Positions 15,655 to 25,400 of a DNA stretch of 64,000 nucleotides are shown piece by piece (the stretch's first letter is position 1; every line of letters starts with the position of its first letter). Origin of the DNA: Paenibacillus mangrovi (lineage in GTDB: Bacteria > Bacillota > Bacilli > Paenibacillales > Paenibacillaceae); NCBI RefSeq assembly GCF_022898935.1, contig NZ_JALIRP010000004.1, positions 62,001 to 126,000 of the forward strand. The letters are read 5' to 3'. The position numbers and the translations under genes were made by a program. The notes under the pieces were generated by a model that saw only the letters and a program-made list of their open reading frames with translations, ran no database searches and was not told where the DNA came from.

Positions 15655-16485
15655 CTATCCCTTTAGCGAGCCGGACGTGATGCCGTTAATGATATATTTT
15701 TGCATGAAAATGTAGAATAGAATAAGTGGTGCAACCGCCAGGAGCATCATCGGGAAGAAACTCGTCCAGTCGGTCGAGAATTGCCCAATATTTCGGAACA
15801 CTTCTAAGAGCAATACACCCTTTGAACGGGATTGCAAGAATAACAATGGCGTCATGAAATCATTCCACACACCAAGTGTATTCAAGATCGCTACCGTGGC
15901 AATGACCGGCGTAAGCAGCGGGAATACAATCTGCCAGAATGTTCTCCAAACCCCACAGCCGTCCACTCTTGCCGCTTCTTCCAGCTCAAATGGAACGGTA
16001 GAGCTGATAAAGCTTTTAATTAAAAAAATAGAGAACGGAAGGCAGTAACAAATTTCGATAAGAACAACGCCCGAGAGGGTATTCATAATCCCAAGCTCTG
16101 CTACCTGTTTATAAAGAGCTAAGATCCCCATTTGGTACGGTACCATCATCCCAACCATGAATAAAAGGAACACGATTCGATTGAAGTGATTCGTGCGTCG
16201 TACTAAACTGTAAGCAGCCATTGCAGAAAACAGAACAATTCCAGCAACGGAGGAAATCGTAATGATCAGGTTGTTACTAAGCACATGAAAGTAGTTCATT
16301 GCCTTAAAGGCGCGAATGTAATTGTCGAACGTGATGTTAACTGGAAGGCCCATCGGATGAGAGACCGCATCAGCTGGCGTCTTAAATGTTGTGATGATCA
16401 AATAGTAAATAGGGATCATAAAAATCGCCGCTAAGACGAGCATAAGAATTTCCGTGAAGGCAGTTTCTTTTGTATATCGATTCAT
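15655..16485 (-). CDS. Carbohydrate ABC transporter permease (MalG/AraQ type)
   Basis: The 276-residue protein has six transmembrane helices and the permease EAA motif (LEEAARVDGCGVWRTFWQIVFPLL) in its normal cytoplasmic loop. It ends with the MalG-like tail QKYIINGITSGSLKG. It is the second inner-membrane subunit of a CUT1 sugar importer with the genes just upstream on the same strand. The start chosen is the ATG two bases after the previous stop, using GGGAGCGG inside the end of the preceding gene as RBS. No ATPase is encoded here, so a shared MsmX-type ATPase is expected. Confidence 0.93.
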   Translation of the reverse strand: MNRYTKETAFTEILMLVLAAIFMIPIYYLIITTFKTPADAVSHPMGLPVNITFDNYIRAFKAMNYFHVLSNNLIITISSVAGIVLFSAMAAYSLVRRTNHFNRIVFLLFMVGMMVPYQMGILALYKQVAELGIMNTLSGVVLIEICYCLPFSIFLIKSFISSTVPFELEEAARVDGCGVWRTFWQIVFPLLTPVIATVAILNTLGVWNDFMTPLLFLQSRSKGVLLLEVFRNIGQFSTDWTSFFPMMLLAVAPLILFYIFMQKYIINGITSGSLKG

Positions 16486-16487
16486 GA

Positions 16488-17375
16488 TTACCGCCGCTCC
16501 CACATCTTGATTAGTGAAATGTGAATAAAGGTGATGATGCCAACGAGGATAACGAAGACAATTCCGAATGCGGCTCCGTAGCTATAGAAACCTTCACTGA
16601 GACCTTTCTTGAGCATGAGTGATACGATCGTTTCCGTAGAATACCCCGGACCGCCGCCAGTCAAGGCATAAACAATATCAAATACCTTCATGCCGTTGAT
16701 CATCCCCATAACCGTATTGAAAGTGATCGCCGGAAGCAGGAGAGGAAGTGTGATATAGCGGAACATTTGCATCCCACTCGCTCTGTCAATCTTCGCCGCT
16801 TCGTAATAATCCGTTGAGATGCTCTGCAAGTTGGCCAAATAAATAACCATGGTGTAACCAACCCACTGCCATACGGAGGCGATGATGACCGAATAGAGTG
16901 CAAAATGAGGATCTCCGAGAAAATTGATGCGTTCAAAGCCAAGAGCGACTACAAGTTGATTAATCAAGCCAAAGTCGGAGGGTGAGTACATAAAATTCCA
17001 GAGATAACCGATAACCAATACGCTGAACACCGCAGGAAGAAAGAACGCAGCCCGAAGCAGATTTTTTGTTTTTAATTTTTTATTAAGAAATACCGCTAAT
17101 GGAATGGCTAGTATATTCTGTCCAAGCATCGCGAGTACCGCATAGATTAACGTGTTACGAATACCTGTCAAATAGATTGATTCTTTAAATAGAGCTATAT
17201 AATTGTCTAGACCAACGAACTTGACAACAACCGGATGCACGTCCGACCAGTTTGTAAAGCTGTATAAAGCGGTCTTTAACGTCGGAATGATGAAAAAGGT
17301 ACAATAAATAAGTAAGGCAGGAAGCAGAAGCAGAACATAATTGATCTCTCGTTTGAACATGTTTGGTTTGTTCAT
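16488..17375 (-). CDS. Carbohydrate ABC transporter permease (MalF/UgpA type)
   Basis: The 295-residue protein has six transmembrane helices, the EAA motif YEAAKIDRASGMQMFRYITLPLL and the TGGGP segment near the end (ALTGGGPGYSTETIV), typical of MalF-like permeases of CUT1 importers. It is the partner of the permease that begins two bases after its stop. The start is ATG nine bases after AAAGG; a TTG three codons upstream is less likely. The binding-protein gene lies 68 bases upstream. Confidence 0.93.
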   Translation of the reverse strand: MNKPNMFKREINYVLLLLPALLIYCTFFIIPTLKTALYSFTNWSDVHPVVVKFVGLDNYIALFKESIYLTGIRNTLIYAVLAMLGQNILAIPLAVFLNKKLKTKNLLRAAFFLPAVFSVLVIGYLWNFMYSPSDFGLINQLVVALGFERINFLGDPHFALYSVIIASVWQWVGYTMVIYLANLQSISTDYYEAAKIDRASGMQMFRYITLPLLLPAITFNTVMGMINGMKVFDIVYALTGGGPGYSTETIVSLMLKKGLSEGFYSYGAAFGIVFVILVGIITFIHISLIKMWERR

Positions 17376-17443
17376 GGGCAACAACCTTTAGCTTATAGGA
17401 TGTACAAGGGGCAAATCGGTTTACCCCTTGTAATTGATACGGC

Positions 17444-18736
17444 CTATTTAGAAGATTTCTCCAGCAGTTCAGTTGCTTTTTTGTCTACCGCTTCTAGGAC
17501 TTGATGAGGTGTTTTGGTACCGGCTATGAGTTCTTGAATACCTTTCCCTAGATCTGTGAAAGCAGCACCAGCAACGCCCCAATTATTAACAGGGTACATG
17601 ACATTGCCCGCCTTGAAAGCTTCTTGAGCACCGTTGTACTCTGCTGGCATTTCAAACGTAACGCCTTTCAAGAAAGATGAACCGCCTTTATTATCGGCCC
17701 AATAAGCATTCTGACCTTCTGGTGTGGATAACAGGTCAAGCACCTTGTACGCCGCATCTTTGACCTCGGACTTCGCATTCAAACCAAACGATACCCCTGG
17801 ACCACCGACCATCCAACCCGGACCCCCTTTTGTGCCCAGGTTCGGGAACATATCGATCTTCATGTTAGGCGCTTTTTGCTTAAAAGTATCCATATACCAA
17901 GGTCCTGCTTGGAACATAGCTGCCTTGCCGCTTGTAAACTCATCAATGGCTTGTTCTTCTTCAAGCCCAAGCATATCTTTGGTGAAGACACCATGTTTCA
18001 AGTATTCGGTCCATGTCATCAAAGCAGGCTCCAACGCATCGACCATTTTCGCGGTTCCTTTACCAAAATCTTCATTCCATTTTTTCCCTTCCGCTGTGCC
18101 GATATAATCATTTAATGCCAAACCGAGGAAGGACTGACCCGCTACGTTAGGATTCTTTAGACCGATCGCTTGGGGTTTGATGCCATTCTTCTTGAGCACG
18201 TCTGCTACTTGGAAATATTCATCAAGCGTTTTGGGTATTTTTAGGTTATATTTGGTGAATAGATCAACGTTATAGTAAACTCCGTTAAACCAACTAGCTT
18301 GCGGCAACCCGTACAGTTTATGATCAAATGTAACGGTGGATGTGCCGGTTTCATAATACTTGCTGGCGTAGCGTTCTGTTAAATCTTCGAAGTAACCTGC
18401 TTTGACGGTATTCGCGTCAATTATTCCACCGATAATGTCAGGACCTTCGCCTGCTGCAAGTTGTGTTTTGATGACATCTGCGTAAGTCTTGTTATCGATG
18501 AATTGATACTCCACATCTACATCGGGAAGTTTATCTTTGAATAATTGCAGAAGTGTCTTTACACTGTCCTCTTTGTTCCAATACGATAATCTGACTTTCA
18601 CTTTCGTTACCGTTTTATCCTTCGGTGTTACATTTTCCATTGTGCTGCTATTGTCTGTACTGCTCTTACCGCAGCCTGTGAATAGAATAGACAAGGTGAG
18701 TATTGAGATAACGGTGACTAACCATGTTTTCTTCAT
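17444..18736 (-). CDS. Extracellular sugar-binding lipoprotein of the ABC importer
   Basis: The 430-residue protein starts MKKTWLVTVISILTLSILFTGCGKSS, a lipoprotein signal with lipobox LFTGC, so Cys is the mature N-terminus anchored on the outer face of the membrane. The rest is a type I (CUT1) solute-binding protein: LSYWNKEDSVKTLLQLFKDKLPDVDVEYQF, and GKAAMFQAGPWYMDTF with the typical GKAAM stretch. GGGAGG precedes the ATG. It heads the operon with the two permeases, and its promoter region contains a 20-base-spaced direct repeat shared with the DUF4091 gene, so it is probably activated by the divergent response regulator. The sugar is unknown; the nearby fucosidase suggests a fucosylated or plant glycan. 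Confidence 0.93.
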   Translation of the reverse strand: MKKTWLVTVISILTLSILFTGCGKSSTDNSSTMENVTPKDKTVTKVKVRLSYWNKEDSVKTLLQLFKDKLPDVDVEYQFIDNKTYADVIKTQLAAGEGPDIIGGIIDANTVKAGYFEDLTERYASKYYETGTSTVTFDHKLYGLPQASWFNGVYYNVDLFTKYNLKIPKTLDEYFQVADVLKKNGIKPQAIGLKNPNVAGQSFLGLALNDYIGTAEGKKWNEDFGKGTAKMVDALEPALMTWTEYLKHGVFTKDMLGLEEEQAIDEFTSGKAAMFQAGPWYMDTFKQKAPNMKIDMFPNLGTKGGPGWMVGGPGVSFGLNAKSEVKDAAYKVLDLLSTPEGQNAYWADNKGGSSFLKGVTFEMPAEYNGAQEAFKAGNVMYPVNNWGVAGAAFTDLGKGIQELIAGTKTPHQVLEAVDKKATELLEKSSK

Positions 18737-18776
18737 ACATTGACCTCCCAAAATTTAGAAAGTTTGTTTCACAGTA

Positions 18777-18832
18777 AGTATAGTATAAGTGTCATTTTTA
18801 TCGAAATAACAGATTTCTTTGAAACCTAACAG
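18777..18832 (-). promoter_or_regulatory. Promoter and direct-repeat operator of the sugar ABC operon
   Basis: Read on the minus strand, two CTGTTA hexamers (18832-18827 and 18812-18807) are 20 bases apart, within a block almost identical to 22251-22285. A TATACT -10 (18782-18777) lies 24 bases after the second repeat. This arrangement fits activation by an AraC-type dimer. Confidence 0.6.
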
Positions 18833-18916
18833 AATCTCTCTGGAAACAGAAACCAAATTATGTGATGTAATATAAGTGAGTAAATAGCCGTCGTATGAAC
18901 GGATAGGGAGGAAAAT

Positions 18917-20488
18917 ATGTATCATATTCTAGTAGTCGATGATCAACAAGCAGAAATTGATGCCATTGCATGGCTTATTCATAAGCATGCACTACCATTT
19001 TCTGTTGCTCAGGCCAATGATGGGGAAATAGCGCTGGAATATTTAAGGGGGCATCATGTAGATCTGTTATTCACGGATATTCGCATGCCATTCATGGACG
19101 GTCTAGAGTTAATTAAGCAGGCAAAAGTAGTCGTTCCAGACCTTAAGGTGATCATTTACAGTGCTTATGGGGAATTTGAATATGCACAAAAAGCGATTCA
19201 GCTTGGAACGGTTAATTATATGTTAAAGCCGATCGATGTGAAGGAATTCCTCAAAGTGTTCCAATCCATAATCGCTATACTAGAGGACGAAAGACTTCAG
19301 AGGGAGAAAGATGAGCTGCTGATCAAAGGATTCCATAAAGGAGTGGCGTATGAGAAAGAAAAGCTCCTGTTTGATCTCCTTCAAGGCCGTGAGATAGACC
19401 TCCATTACGAGGAGCGGGCAGCTTTTGCGGGTCTAAGTCATCTGGCAAATAAGCGGATGTATATGATGATGATTGGATTGGTAGATCATTTTTTTGATCT
19501 GCATCATACAGAAGTGTTCGAATTCCTTCAATCGACTTGTAAACATGAGATGCTTTATTTAAATATGAATGAATATCAAAGCATCATGCTAGTTGCTATT
19601 GATCCAGCTTCAACGATCAGCGATAAACAGCAAGAGCTTATGGCTTATGGGGACGGGGTTAGAGAATGGCTAGAGATTCGCTTCGATCGGCGAAGTTTCA
19701 TTATCGTTGGTAGTCCGATTAATACGCTAGAGGGACTTCATGACGAGTTCACCCAAATGGAAGAGTTAATGAATTTTCGGTTTTTTATGGATAACAGTGT
19801 CGTTTGTTCCAAAGATGATGCAAGCATCTATGACCATGTAGATGACGAATCGTTAGAGCTTATGCTGAAGGATATTTATACTTCCATAGCACGAAAAGAA
19901 TATCGTACACTTGAGCATCGAATAGAATTTCTCATTACGAATATGCGGAATAGTAAGCGCTTTAGTTCTATGTATGCCAAACTCTTATTTACAGAGATAA
20001 TGAAAAGAATAGTTGATTCTCAAGATAAAAAAAACGTCCTTTTAGTAAAGGATGGTTTGGAGCGAATCGCACTTTGCAATTCGATTGCTGAGCTCAGGCA
20101 AGTCATTTTATCCGTATTTCAGGAGCATTTGCTGCGAATCGAAACGGCGACCGATGATCAATGCCGCAAGGTGATAGAAGATGTACAGATGATCATCCAG
20201 ATGGAATACGGGAGTGATATTGGGGTCGAATATTTAGCCAAGCGCGTCTTTTTATCGCAAAGTTATTTAAGCTTTCTGTTCAAAAAAAGTACAGGTCAAA
20301 GCCTAGTCAAATATATTACAACCGTTCGAATGGAGCGAGCGAAGGAACTGCTGCGTGATTCAACGATTAAAGTTGTTGATATTGCCAGTACAGTTGGATT
20401 CTCGAACACATCCTATTTTAATTTAATGTTTAAGCAATATAACGGCTTGACTCCTGTTCAATATCGGGAAGGTGGCGGAAGGAGATGA
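18917..20488 (+). CDS. YesN-like response regulator with AraC output domain
   Basis: The 523-residue protein has a receiver domain (1-120) with the acidic pair D8/D9, phosphoacceptor Asp54 in FTDIRMPFMDG and Lys in MLKPID, a long middle region, and a C-terminal double helix-turn-helix AraC domain (about 420-520) containing VEYLAKRVFLSQSYLSFLFKKSTGQS and IASTVGFSNTSYFNLMFKQYNGLTPVQYR. Such YesN-type regulators are paired with YesM kinases and switch on neighbouring carbohydrate genes. GGGAGG precedes the ATG. The next gene overlaps it by four bases. Likely targets carry the CTGTTA direct repeats upstream of the ABC operon and the DUF4091 gene. Confidence 0.95.
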   Translation: MYHILVVDDQQAEIDAIAWLIHKHALPFSVAQANDGEIALEYLRGHHVDLLFTDIRMPFMDGLELIKQAKVVVPDLKVIIYSAYGEFEYAQKAIQLGTVNYMLKPIDVKEFLKVFQSIIAILEDERLQREKDELLIKGFHKGVAYEKEKLLFDLLQGREIDLHYEERAAFAGLSHLANKRMYMMMIGLVDHFFDLHHTEVFEFLQSTCKHEMLYLNMNEYQSIMLVAIDPASTISDKQQELMAYGDGVREWLEIRFDRRSFIIVGSPINTLEGLHDEFTQMEELMNFRFFMDNSVVCSKDDASIYDHVDDESLELMLKDIYTSIARKEYRTLEHRIEFLITNMRNSKRFSSMYAKLLFTEIMKRIVDSQDKKNVLLVKDGLERIALCNSIAELRQVILSVFQEHLLRIETATDDQCRKVIEDVQMIIQMEYGSDIGVEYLAKRVFLSQSYLSFLFKKSTGQSLVKYITTVRMERAKELLRDSTIKVVDIASTVGFSNTSYFNLMFKQYNGLTPVQYREGGGRR

Positions 20489-22200
20489 CTCTGCTCAAAT
20501 TTATTCGTAATCTTCGCCTGCGCCAGAAATTATTGCTTTCATATGTGATTGTCATCTTCCTGCCAACCATTGCACTGGGCTTGTATGCCTACCAAAATTC
20601 CAAATCTTCATTGGAAAGCCAGTTCCTGCAAAGCGCGGATAACGAGGCGAAGAAGGTCACACTCGAGATCAGTTACCGACTTCAGAGACAGGAAATGTCC
20701 ATGAAATCGATTGTTTTCCATCCAGCGGTCATTGAGTTGATGAGTAACCCGAATCAGGATTTGTACTTACAATTTAAGACGCTGAGTGATAAAATTGAAC
20801 CTATTTTTTTTAACCTGATGTATATGGTTGGAGATATGAATGAGATTATGTTGTATTCCGAGAGTCGGCAATCTGAATTAGGAAACTTCATCTCTCCTTC
20901 TTCAGCAGTTAAGGAAAAGGATTGGTATCTAGAGACAAAGGGCAGTGATACAACCAAGTGGTGGTTCGAAGATGGTAAATTGTTTGCCACACGAGTGATT
21001 CACAATATCGAGTTTCGGACCGTGAGCGGTGAACTTTATGTCAAGTTTGATTACAATAAAATCTTCGGCGATTTCATTGGCAGGGGAAATGAAGGGAATG
21101 GCATTATCATTACCGATAGACAGAATAGGCCCGTTTTAACAGAGCATGTTGGGCACATGGATGATGTGGGGCTTCAATCACTTTCAAGGATGGGTACGTC
21201 AAAAGCAACCATAAGTGGCGAATCCTATCTCGTTGTTAACAAAGATATTCCTCAAACCGATTGGATACTGCATTATTTGGTCCCCGATAATCTGAACAAA
21301 ACAGGCATTGGCAATATTTTAAGCGCAACGGGCATCATTGTACTCATCTGCATGGTTTTCCTCAGTATCATTATCTTCTTGTTCTCAGAGACGATGTTAA
21401 AAGGAATCGAGAAATTAAACACCAAAATGAAGATGGTGGAAGATGGAGATCTTACTGTTGTTGTATCAGCGCACTCCAAAGATGAAATCGGGCAGCTTAC
21501 CCATCGATTCGGTTCTATGCTTAAACAAATTAATCAGCTCATTTCGGAGGTATATCAAACCAAAATCACGCAAAAGGCGGCCGAACTCAAAGCGCTGCAA
21601 GCTCAGATCAATCCTCATTTTCTATACAATTCTTTATCTTTAATTAATTCAAAAGCTCTGCGTATCGATGCAGAGGAAATCAGTGACTTGGTGAATCATC
21701 TTTCCAGATATTACAGAACGACTTTAAATAAAGGGAAGCAGATTATTTCGATTCAAGATGAATGGACCAACATCCAAGCGTACATACATATTCAATTAGC
21801 GATGCACAATACAAGATTTGACGTAGAATTCGATGCAGACGACAAGGTATTTGAATTTGAAATGATCCATTTGATCTTACAGCCGATTGTTGAAAATGCG
21901 ATTATGCATGGCATCGATCTGAAGCGTGAGGGGCGAGGTAAACTCATCCTGCGGGCAAGTCTCGACGGTGAGGATATTGTTTTTGTCGTGGAGGATAATG
22001 GCGTCGGAATGGAACCGTATATGATTAAGCGTATTCTTGAACATGAAAGTGCTGGTTATGGCATTAAAAATGTGCAAGAAAGATTACAACTCTTATTTGG
22101 ACCCGAATACGGGATCAGTATTCATAGTCAATCTGGGGTTGGTACTTCAGTGATCGTACGCATACCGCAGTATCGTCACATAAGAGAAGAAGAGTCATGA
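20485..22200 (+). CDS. YesM-like membrane sensor histidine kinase
   Basis: The 571-residue kinase has an N-terminal membrane helix (about 13-33), an extracellular sensor (34-275, dCache-like), a second helix (about 278-300), a HAMP linker, the His_kinase motif NPHFLYNSL with His378, and an ATPase domain with VENAIMHGI (N box), VEDNGVGM (G1) and GYGIKNVQERLQLLFG (G2). It would sense an extracellular sugar or its binding protein and phosphorylate the response regulator, whose stop it overlaps (ATGA). A strong terminator follows. Confidence 0.95.
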   Translation: MTLLKFIRNLRLRQKLLLSYVIVIFLPTIALGLYAYQNSKSSLESQFLQSADNEAKKVTLEISYRLQRQEMSMKSIVFHPAVIELMSNPNQDLYLQFKTLSDKIEPIFFNLMYMVGDMNEIMLYSESRQSELGNFISPSSAVKEKDWYLETKGSDTTKWWFEDGKLFATRVIHNIEFRTVSGELYVKFDYNKIFGDFIGRGNEGNGIIITDRQNRPVLTEHVGHMDDVGLQSLSRMGTSKATISGESYLVVNKDIPQTDWILHYLVPDNLNKTGIGNILSATGIIVLICMVFLSIIIFLFSETMLKGIEKLNTKMKMVEDGDLTVVVSAHSKDEIGQLTHRFGSMLKQINQLISEVYQTKITQKAAELKALQAQINPHFLYNSLSLINSKALRIDAEEISDLVNHLSRYYRTTLNKGKQIISIQDEWTNIQAYIHIQLAMHNTRFDVEFDADDKVFEFEMIHLILQPIVENAIMHGIDLKREGRGKLILRASLDGEDIVFVVEDNGVGMEPYMIKRILEHESAGYGIKNVQERLQLLFGPEYGISIHSQSGVGTSVIVRIPQYRHIREEES

Positions 22201-22206
22201 AGAATT

Positions 22207-22240
22207 AAGGGCCAATGTGCATCATAGCACGGCCCTTTTT
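22207..22240 (+). terminator. Terminator of the two-component operon
   Basis: AAGGGCC and GGCCCTT flank an inner GTGC/GCAC pair with a small bulge, followed by TTTT, seven bases after the kinase stop. Confidence 0.85.
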
Positions 22241-22255
22241 GATTCCAATCGAAAT

Positions 22256-22310
22256 CTGTTAGATTTCAAAAAATACTGTTATTTTGCAGGGTTTCAAATG
22301 ATCATACAAT
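22256..22310 (+). promoter_or_regulatory. Promoter and direct-repeat operator of the DUF4091 gene
   Basis: CTGTTA occurs at 22256-22261 and 22276-22281, 20 bases apart, in the same sequence context as upstream of the sugar ABC operon on the other strand. A -10 like TACAAT (22305-22310) lies 23 bases after the second repeat, almost the same distance as at the ABC promoter. Confidence 0.6.
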
Positions 22311-22405
22311 GTAAATATGAACAGACTGCATCGCCAACCACCTTTGAGAACGCTTTCTTGGATAGTATTCTGACATCAAATAAAGAATGAGAGGATTGTT
22401 GATCA

Positions 22406-25400
22406 ATGTTCAGACGAACAACGTGTATAATGATCTGTTTTATGATTCTAGCAAGCATCTTTATTCAGAACTACGCTCCTCGTGTCTATGCTGACAGCAG
22501 AGAGCTGGACGTGTGGGTGGTGAATGCAATGAAAGCCGTATACAGGACCAGCACGATCCCCGCAAATCCTGTTAACAGCATTGATCTTGTCTCAGCCAAA
22601 AACGAATACGAAAGTGAGCAAATTGCTGTAAGAAGCAATCGTGATTTTGAGATTACGGGAATTGAATTTTCTGATCTTGCATCATCTGTCAATACGATCT
22701 CAAACCGCAACTTAAGCTATCATTTTGAGGAATACGTGCTTGAAGATACTGTGCAGCCCAATCAATATCGACCGGACTTGGTAGGCACGCAAATCTACCC
22801 CTTATCCGAAATCCCCGACCCGCTGTCGAGCGATCCATCGATCCATGTGGCGGCAAATTCAACTCAGCCCATCTTCATAACGAATTATGTCCCTGCCGAT
22901 GCGGCTCCTGGCCTCTACCACGGTATGGTTACCGTGAAATCGACTTTGGGCGATTATCAAGTGCCTATTAACGTAGAAGTAGCTAACGTTGAAGTCCCTC
23001 AAACCTCTAAGGCTAATTTCGTTAATTATCAGTGGGCGATGACGAATGGCTTTATGATTGGAGGTTCTCCACAGGAGATTGCTGATGATCCTTTAACGCA
23101 GTCTAGTTATGATGTTGGTCAGAACTATTACGGAGTGGAGACGTATAGCGACAAATGGTTTGAGCTTATGGATCATTTCGCCAAAACGATGAGCGATTAT
23201 CGCCAGAACATGATTTGGGTTCGTACAGACTTATTATTAAACGCAAAGGGTACCAAGATGGTGTCTTTTAAGGACGGGATACCGAAAGATATCGACTGGT
23301 CTTTGTTCGATCGCTATGTTGAAACCTTTATGAAAAGAGGGATTACACATTTTGCGAACATTCACTTGATCCATGCATTAGAACAAATGCCACAAAGTGA
23401 AAGACCAAACAATGATGATCCCGCAGATCCGTGGAAAACGTCCATACCCGAACCCGGCTCACTACCTGTAACAGACGCTTATCTTACGAACTACTTGACG
23501 GCATTACACGATCATTTAGAGGACAAAGGTTGGCTTAACGATAATGGCTTCACTTGGTATCAGCATACTAAGGACGAACCCAACGGTGCTAGCATTACAA
23601 ACTATATGACGTATATCGCAAGACAATTAAAAGAAATCGTTCCGGATTTCAAAACATTGGATGCTGATGCGGCCGGTACTCTAATGAACGAAGCCATCAA
23701 ACCCTATGTGGATGTTTGGGTCCCGTTAACGCCGGTTTTTCAGGACAAGAAGAATTTATATAAAGCGGAGCAAGCGGCCGGCAAAGACTTGTGGGTGTAT
23801 ACTTGCGATGCTAATCCGGCTCCGTGGTTGAACCGATTCTGGACGCAGCCCATATTGACTGGCAGGCTGTTATTCTGGAATCTTAGTCAAGACGATGTTC
23901 AAGGGCACTTGCATTGGGGATGGAACGTATGGTACGTCCCTCATTATGGCGATTCCACGATCGTATATCCGGATAAGGAGCATATGACGGTTAAGAGCTC
24001 GCTGCGCTACGAGGCCCAAAGAGACGGACTTGAGGATTACGAACTGATGTACCAACTCAAGCAAACCAATCCCAAGCTTGCCAAACGTATAGCCGACAGC
24101 GCTGTTAGCCCGTCTGATCCGAGAAAATATACCCTGGACCCTGAATATATCAGAATGCTTCATAATTATCTGGTTAAAGCGGCTGCCGGTGAATCTATGG
24201 ATGGAATTCCAATTCCTGTGCCGATTAGTCCTTACGATGGGCAGGATGTACCCATGACATACATGACGGATAACACGAGTAGCGAGATCACCTACAACGG
24301 TGAGTGGTTTGCCAAAAGCCGGAAATACGCCTATATGGGCGGTGTTCAAGCCACATTGAAAGCGGAAGACAATTTGACTTATACATTTAAAGGGTCCGGA
24401 ATCGATCTTATTGCGGAGAAAAATGAAGGCTCCGGTAAAGTTGCCGTATACGTCGACGATTCCGATCCGGTGATTATAGATCTCTATGAGAAGGTTCAAC
24501 TCGATTCGATATCGGTATACAGCAATCATAATCTGTCATCAGCAGGCAAGCACACGATCAAGGTCGTGAACCTGGAGAACAAAAGCCTGTACGTTGACGG
24601 CTTTCGAGTAAGCATGTATGAAGGACAGAAGATCTATGATGGAACGCTGCAAAGTTTGGAGCTGACGAACGCGCCTTCGTTTCATTTTAATAAAAGCAAA
24701 ATTAATTACCAAGTGGTCATTCCAAAAGATGTTAACGTGATCTCCATTACGCCAACGCTTGCGGATACCAATGGAACCCTGGACGTCAACGGAAAGAGCA
24801 CCAACAGTGGTAAGAGGCTTACATTCAACATCCCTACAGGTAAAAGTGAGATTCATATTCGGTCTACCGCAAGTGATGGGGAAACCACGAGTCTGTATAC
24901 GTTGAACTTTCTGAAAGGCAATGTGAATGAGCCAGGAACCAATATGGCCAGAAGCTATTCCGATATTACAGCATCAGCTGCCAGGGAGGGCGACGGGGGC
25001 ATTTATTATGGTGCTTCGAAAATGGTCGATGGCAGTTACGGTACCATGTTTGCCAGTAAGAGCGGCTATACTGACACCCATCCGTTCCCGCATGAGATCA
25101 ATCTTACTTGGGATCAACAGCAAACCTTTAATACGATTGTCATGGCCACGCCATCTGGGTTATTACAGGGTATTTCGGATATTGATGTTCAAGTTACTTC
25201 GGATGGAACGAATTGGAAAACAATTGCGAAGCGGGTACCAATTGGGTGGAACAGCAGCACAGACGACAACATTATGGAATACACGTATGCCAATATCCCT
25301 ACAGTTAAAGACGCGCTGAAGCTGAGGATACGGGTGAATGACGCTAACTATACGTATTGGGGCATTTACGCTTTATATGAACTTGAGCTATATAACCTTC

